Source: Draconibacterium sp. (GTDB lineage: Bacteria > Bacteroidota > Bacteroidia > Bacteroidales > Prolixibacteraceae). Taken from it: a stretch of 10,072 nt of DNA. The translations under genes and the position numbers were made by a program. The notes below the pieces were generated by a model, which was not told where the DNA came from, did no database searches, and saw only the letters and a list, made by a program, of their open reading frames with translations. Below are positions 6,173-10,072 of the stretch, one piece after another. How positions within the stretch are numbered: position 1 is the first letter of the stretch; every line of letters starts with the position of its first letter. The stretch covers positions 1 to 10,072 of the forward strand of contig JALUZN010000183.1 of assembly GCA_027011835.1 (NCBI GenBank), given 5' to 3'.

Positions 6173-7813
6173 CTAAGTATATTTAAAGCGTTTAATATTC
6201 TTTTTAGGCGTTTTTTCAAACTCTTCGTTAACTATTTCAATCGAGCTTATTTGTTCGTATTTTGGCAATTCGGCATTTACTTTTTTACGATTACTTTCCA
6301 TAATTGCGGGAAGTTCAGTATCGCTCACATTTTCTACCCGCATACTTTCAGCGTCGGGGAAAACCAGAGCTACTAACTTTCCGTTGCGGTCGATTACCAC
6401 ACACTCGGCAATATGTTTCTGATTCGAAAGTTTTGCTTCAATCTCCTCGGGATAAATATTTTGCCCCGACGGGCCGAGAAGCATATTTTTCGACCGCCCT
6501 TTAATAAAGATAAAATTGTTTTCGTCGATAATGCCCAAATCGCCTGTTTTTAGCCATCCGTCGTCGGTAAACGCCTCTTTGGTTGCCTGCTCGTTTTTAA
6601 AATATCCGAGCATTACATTGTCGCCTTTTACCTGAATTTCGCCCACAACATTGAATGGGTCTTCCGATTCAATTCTCACTTCCATACGGTCGACAAGCTG
6701 CCCTGCCGATGCCGGCAAAGTTTTATTCCAGGCCGCATAACTAACTAACGGGCCACATTCGGTCATTCCGTAACCAATTGTAAACGGAAAATTTATACGT
6801 TTAAAAAACTTTTCCACATCGGCACTTAAAGGTGCTCCGCCAATAACAATTTCAAAAAACCTTCCGCCAAAAGTATCGACCAATTTTGCCCTAATTTTTT
6901 TCAAAAGAATGTTCGAAATGCCGGGAATGGCAAGCAACACTTTCATAACCGGTTTTTCTAATGTGGGAAGAAGTCGCTTTTTATATATTTTTTCGATAAC
7001 CAGCGGAACAGAAAGAACGAGGTGCGGTTTTACTTCACCAAATACTTTTGTAATAATTGCCGGCGATGGAATTTTACTCAAGAAAGTAATGTGGCAGCCC
7101 AAACTCAATGGAAACAGAAACTCGAATAAAAGACCGTAAACGTGTGCCATTGGCAAAAACGAAACAATTTTACTGCCGGCTTTCAAAGGCATGTGGTCTT
7201 GTGCAAAAATTATGTTCGAAACCAAACTCCGCTCCGGAATCATTACTCCTTTTGTAAACCCCGATGTTCCTGACGTATAAGATATTACACACATCTCTTC
7301 CCTTCCCCACTCTTCAAAAGCAAATCCACTTTTTTCCAGTTTGTTCTCTTTATAATATTGAAACGAATCGGCAAGTTTGTATTGAACGTTTTCGTCTTTT
7401 GCCCAGTGCAACGAAAAATCTTCCAACACAATTATCGATTCCAAATTGGGTGTTCTTTCCAAAAGAATTTTATTTAACAGCTGTTTTGCGCCAATAACCA
7501 ATTTAGCATCCGAGTGGTTTACAATATGGCTCGTGTCGTTATCGTTAAAATCGGGGAGAATAGGAACAATAACCAACTGTGCCGAAATTGCTGAGAGGAA
7601 CACAACTCCCCAGTGAGCGGAATTCCGGCCAAGTACAGCAATTTTATCGCCTTTTTGAAGCCCCGATATTTGATAAAACAGATGCAGCGACTTTATTGTT
7701 TTCGCAACATCAGAATAGTTAAAATCTTCACCTTCGAAATCGGAAAATGCCAAACTATCCCAGTTTTTATGAAATGAATTGGTGTAAAGTTTAGCGAGTG
7801 TGGAATCTTTCAT
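6173..7813 (-). CDS. AMP-dependent synthetase, long-chain acyl-CoA ligase-like
   Basis: A cytoplasmic or membrane-associated ligase that activates a carboxylic acid, most likely a fatty acid, to acyl-AMP and then acyl-CoA. The 546 residues carry the ANL core motifs in order: A3 SYTSGTSGFTKG (178-189), A4 LPMAHVYG (220-227), GGAPLS (325-330), A5 IGYGMTECGP (346-355), A7 GWLKTGDLG (419-427), and KGRSKNMLL followed by NIYPEEIE. The C-terminus ends TPKKNIKRFKYT. The usual A10 pattern TxxGKIxR would place the catalytic Lys at 539, which is Asn here, with Lys537 and Lys538 just before and Lys541 just after, so which Lys serves is unclear. It is convergent with pepE and divergent from tyrS. Alternatives include an aryl or acyl-carrier-protein ligase; long-chain acyl-CoA synthetase is the best call. 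Confidence 0.88.
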   Translation of the reverse strand: MKDSTLAKLYTNSFHKNWDSLAFSDFEGEDFNYSDVAKTIKSLHLFYQISGLQKGDKIAVLGRNSAHWGVVFLSAISAQLVIVPILPDFNDNDTSHIVNHSDAKLVIGAKQLLNKILLERTPNLESIIVLEDFSLHWAKDENVQYKLADSFQYYKENKLEKSGFAFEEWGREEMCVISYTSGTSGFTKGVMIPERSLVSNIIFAQDHMPLKAGSKIVSFLPMAHVYGLLFEFLFPLSLGCHITFLSKIPSPAIITKVFGEVKPHLVLSVPLVIEKIYKKRLLPTLEKPVMKVLLAIPGISNILLKKIRAKLVDTFGGRFFEIVIGGAPLSADVEKFFKRINFPFTIGYGMTECGPLVSYAAWNKTLPASAGQLVDRMEVRIESEDPFNVVGEIQVKGDNVMLGYFKNEQATKEAFTDDGWLKTGDLGIIDENNFIFIKGRSKNMLLGPSGQNIYPEEIEAKLSNQKHIAECVVIDRNGKLVALVFPDAESMRVENVSDTELPAIMESNRKKVNAELPKYEQISSIEIVNEEFEKTPKKNIKRFKYT

Positions 7814-7821
7814 AATACATA

Positions 7822-7835
7822 TTGATTTGAATCAA
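7822..7835. promoter_or_regulatory. Palindrome overlapping the ligase promoter, possible operator
   Basis: TTGATT-TG-AATCAA is a perfect 6-bp dyad with a two-base centre. It covers the end of the -7 element and the expected transcription start of the acyl-CoA ligase gene, a position where a bound repressor would block initiation. The half-site AATCAA recurs at 7902-7907. No regulator is encoded nearby. Confidence 0.35.
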
Positions 7836-7840
7836 AAATA
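7833..7840 (-). promoter_or_regulatory. -7 element for the acyl-CoA ligase gene
   Basis: On the minus strand this is TATTTTTG, matching TAnnTTTG, 19 bases before the ligase start codon. No clear -33 box is visible. Its 3' end overlaps the palindrome at 7822-7835. Confidence 0.4.
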
Positions 7841-7890
7841 TAAAATTTATTTGATAATCTTTTTGCAGCTGTTTCGAATAGAGCGGTATC

Positions 7891-7905
7891 GATTAAATTT
7901 TAATC
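7891..7905. promoter_or_regulatory. Second palindrome in the ligase/tyrS divergent region
   Basis: GATTAAA-T-TTTAATC is a perfect 7-bp inverted repeat with one central base. It lies about 51 bases upstream of the tyrS -7 element and about 51 bases upstream of the ligase -7 element. Its right arm runs into AATCAAT, sharing the half-site of the 7822-7835 palindrome. It is AT-rich, so chance symmetry is possible. Confidence 0.3.
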
Positions 7906-7955
7906 AATCTTTTCTACCTTAAATTATATCGCACACTGGATTTAACAGCATTTTA

Positions 7956-7963
7956 TATCTTTG
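7956..7963 (+). promoter_or_regulatory. -7 element for tyrS
   Basis: TATCTTTG matches the Bacteroidota TAnnTTTG consensus exactly, 22 bases before the tyrS start codon, implying a leader of roughly 15 bases. The -33 region has no clear TTTG. The leader is too short for a T-box, so leader-based control is not supported. Confidence 0.6.
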
Positions 7964-7985
7964 CGCAAATTTTAAAATAAAATCG

Positions 7986-9278
7986 ATGAACTTTGTTGAA
8001 GAATTAAAATGGCGGGGCATGATTCACGACATTATGCCGGGAACAGAAGAGCAACTGAAAAAAGAGATCTCGTCGGCATATGTTGGAATCGACCCGACAG
8101 CCGACTCATTACACATTGGACACTTGGTAGGAGTAATGATGTTAAAGCACTTTCAGGTTGCAGGGCACCGTCCTATTGTTCTTGTTGGCGGGGCTACCGG
8201 GATGATTGGTGACCCGTCGGGAAAATCGGCAGAGCGTAATTTGCTCGACGAAAAAACACTTCGGCACAACCAAAATGCGTTACAAAAACAGCTGGCAAAA
8301 CTGCTCGATTTTGATGCGAAAAAAGAGAACCACGCTGTTTTGGTAAACAACTACGACTGGATGAAAGAGTACAGTTTCCTCGAATTTATTCGAGATATCG
8401 GGAAACATATTACTGTAAATTATATGATGGCGAAAGATTCGGTAAAAAAACGAATCAGCAGCGACAGTCAAACCGGAATGTCGTTTACCGAATTTTCGTA
8501 CCAGTTGGTACAAGGCACCGATTTTTTACATCTTTATCGCACACACAACTGTAAGTTGCAAATGGGTGGCTCCGACCAGTGGGGAAATATTGTTACCGGA
8601 ACAGAGCTCATTCGCAGAAAAGAGGGAGGCGAAGCTTTTGCATTAACCTGCCCGCTAATTACAAAAGCCGACGGAGGGAAATTTGGAAAAACCGAATCGG
8701 GAAATGTTTGGTTAGACCCCAAACGTACTTCACCTTACAGTTTTTATCAGTTTTGGTTAAATGTTTCTGATGCCGATGCAGAAAAATACATTAAGATTTT
8801 TACAATGCTATCGCAAAACGAAGTGACGGCATTAGTAGAGCAACACAAAGAGGCGCCGCACGCACGTGCACTTCAGAAAAAACTGGCCGAAGAAGTTACG
8901 GTAATGGTACACTCGCGCGAGGAGTATGAAATGGCTGTTATTGCATCGCAAATACTTTTTGGAAAAGGAACTGCTGAACAGTTGCACAAACTAAACGAGA
9001 GTACTTTCCTTTCGGTTTTTGAAGGTGTTCCGCAGTTTGAAATTTCGAAAACAGAACTCGAAACAGGAATTAATATAATTGATTTACTTGCCGAAAAAAC
9101 AGAAGTGTTCCCGTCGAAAGGAGAACTGCGAAGAACAATTAAAGGGAATGGGTTGAGTATCAATAAAGAGAAAATAACAAATCCTGATTTGATTATTGAT
9201 AATAAATTTCTGATTGGCGACAAATATATTTTGGCACAAAAAGGGAAAAAGAATTATTTTCTTATCATTGCCGGATAA
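7986..9278 (+). CDS. tyrS: Tyrosyl-tRNA synthetase
   Basis: Class I aminoacyl-tRNA synthetase that charges tRNA-Tyr in the cytoplasm. At 430 residues it is close to the bacterial norm (about 424 in E. coli). The Rossmann domain has the HIGH motif intact (43-46, in DSLHIGHLVG) and the ATP-site GGATGMIGDPSGKS after it. The tyrosine-binding region includes SYQLVQGTDF and QMGGSDQWGNI. The KMSKS-type loop is KFGKT (232-236), the usual form in this TyrRS class. The last 75 or so residues look like an S4 RNA-binding domain (KGELRRTIKGNGLSIN). The start MNFVEELKWRG is typical for the family and sits 22 bases after a good promoter. Essential housekeeping gene; nothing unusual is seen. Confidence 0.98.
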   Translation: MNFVEELKWRGMIHDIMPGTEEQLKKEISSAYVGIDPTADSLHIGHLVGVMMLKHFQVAGHRPIVLVGGATGMIGDPSGKSAERNLLDEKTLRHNQNALQKQLAKLLDFDAKKENHAVLVNNYDWMKEYSFLEFIRDIGKHITVNYMMAKDSVKKRISSDSQTGMSFTEFSYQLVQGTDFLHLYRTHNCKLQMGGSDQWGNIVTGTELIRRKEGGEAFALTCPLITKADGGKFGKTESGNVWLDPKRTSPYSFYQFWLNVSDADAEKYIKIFTMLSQNEVTALVEQHKEAPHARALQKKLAEEVTVMVHSREEYEMAVIASQILFGKGTAEQLHKLNESTFLSVFEGVPQFEISKTELETGINIIDLLAEKTEVFPSKGELRRTIKGNGLSINKEKITNPDLIIDNKFLIGDKYILAQKGKKNYFLIIAG

Positions 9279-9358
9279 TTGATTTTTATAAAAAATAGTA
9301 ATACTAAAAACAGTTCATTTTCGTTGGATTAATACGAATTAAACCGAAACAACATTTT

Positions 9359-10072
9359 ATGAATAATTTTTTTAATACGCAGCGTATTCTTGATTTAATT
9401 TGGAAACGCAAATTTCATTTTATTATAATTGGTGTAATTGCAATTGTTTTGTCGGGCATATTTTCAGGCCCAACTTTTATTCGACCGAAATTTAAGTCGA
9501 CGGCACGTATTTATCCAACCAATTTGTCGGGATTAAGCGAGGAGTCGCATACAGAGCAAATGCTGGAAATTATTAATTCGAACGACATAAAATTTCGAAT
9601 GTTCGATGCTTTCCGGTTAGACACCGTTTATGGAATTGACAAAGCCAGCCCACACTACATTTCGTATATGTTAGATATTTATGGCGAAAATGTAACAACA
9701 CGTAAAACCGAATTTGAAACAGTTGAAATTAAAGTGCTCGATTACCTTCCGCAACGTGCTGCCGATATGTGCGATTCGATAATTAGTTTCTACAACAAAA
9801 AAGTTGGTGGAATTCATAAAGCAAAAGATTTAGAGATGGTAGTAATTACAGATAAATTGCTTGCACAAAAGAATGTGGAGATTGATACATTAATCAACCA
9901 ATTAAACAAAATAAGAAAAGAGTCGGGAATAATTAATTTTAACGAACAGGTTCCCGAAGTAACCAGAGGTTATATGTCGGCCCTGGCAACCGGAAAGGGA
10001 AGCTCCTCGTCTGACACAAAAAAAATAAAAAAGCTTTACGATAGTCTTACAGAAAAAGGGACAGAAGCATAT
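9359..10072 (+). CDS. Wzz/GumC-like polysaccharide chain-length determinant (3' end beyond window)
   Basis: The first 238 residues of an inner-membrane protein, translated by hand; the frame is open to the window edge. A short cytoplasmic N-terminus (FFNTQRILDLIWKRK) precedes one membrane segment (about 19-37, FIIIGVIAIVLSGIFSG). A periplasmic region follows, beginning PKFKSTARIYP, a common way for the Wzz domain to start after the first helix. Residues about 155-197 look like a coiled coil (DLEMVVITDKLLAQKNVEID and on), as in polysaccharide co-polymerases that set the length of exported capsule, O-antigen or exopolysaccharide. The C-terminal membrane segment would lie outside the window. The start ATG at 9359 is the first in frame. 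It lies 80 bases after tyrS with no clear promoter between, so readthrough from tyrS is possible. It may open an export locus to the right. Confidence 0.75.
   Translation, partial: MNNFFNTQRILDLIWKRKFHFIIIGVIAIVLSGIFSGPTFIRPKFKSTARIYPTNLSGLSEESHTEQMLEIINSNDIKFRMFDAFRLDTVYGIDKASPHYISYMLDIYGENVTTRKTEFETVEIKVLDYLPQRAADMCDSIISFYNKKVGGIHKAKDLEMVVITDKLLAQKNVEIDTLINQLNKIRKESGIINFNEQVPEVTRGYMSALATGKGSSSSDTKKIKKLYDSLTEKGTEAY

Noticed and set aside
8873..9223. 116-codon minus-strand frame opposite the tyrS 3' half
   Set aside because: Serine-rich shadow produced by tyrS codon usage; no independent support.
9283..9294. TTTTTATAAAAA dyad after tyrS as a terminator
   Set aside because: Purely A/T and without a loop, so too weak to call a terminator.

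Overview
The window looks like a chromosomal segment of a Bacteroidota bacterium. Several intergenic regions carry the phylum's TAnnTTTG -7 promoter element. Two secreted carbohydrate-active enzymes have lipoprotein signal peptides, there is a HEAT-repeat sulfatase, and Shine-Dalgarno sequences are largely absent before the genes. Polysaccharide-degrading marine or gut Bacteroidales/Marinilabiliales relatives would fit, but I cannot fix a lower rank from sequence alone. There are seven substantial coding regions (two cut by the window edges) and one decayed gene. I saw no rRNA, tRNA or CRISPR array.

Left part (1-2194): a GH35 beta-galactosidase lipoprotein is read leftwards and runs off the edge. 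It has a good promoter and a palindrome in its leader. About 640 bases follow without an intact gene. They hold the C-terminal remnant of a right-handed beta-helix protein with an internal stop (1707-1985), a cluster of short inverted repeats, and a pair of matching GTGAA-N4-TTCAC dyads 32 bases apart just before the next gene.

Middle (2195-5343): an AT-rich, stand-alone AAA-type ATPase with a DUF4143-like C-terminal half is followed by a 128-base gap with an 11-bp inverted repeat and an orphan antisense promoter motif. Next is a large formylglycine-type sulfatase with a HEAT-like C-terminus. GH35, the beta-helix remnant and the sulfatase together suggest what is left of a locus for breaking down a sulfated, galactose-containing or other complex glycan. 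The ATPase looks like a later arrival inside it.

Right part (5438-10072): mostly housekeeping genes. These are peptidase E (pepE), a convergent long-chain acyl-CoA synthetase-like enzyme, tyrosyl-tRNA synthetase (tyrS), and the start of a Wzz/GumC-like polysaccharide chain-length protein that runs off the right edge. The divergent acyl-CoA ligase/tyrS intergenic region carries two palindromes sharing AATC-type half-sites, one of them overlapping the ligase promoter.

I did not find a clear new multi-gene system. The most interesting parts are the ATPase and its paired dyads, the inverted-repeat/antisense-promoter unit after it, and the signs of gene decay around it.
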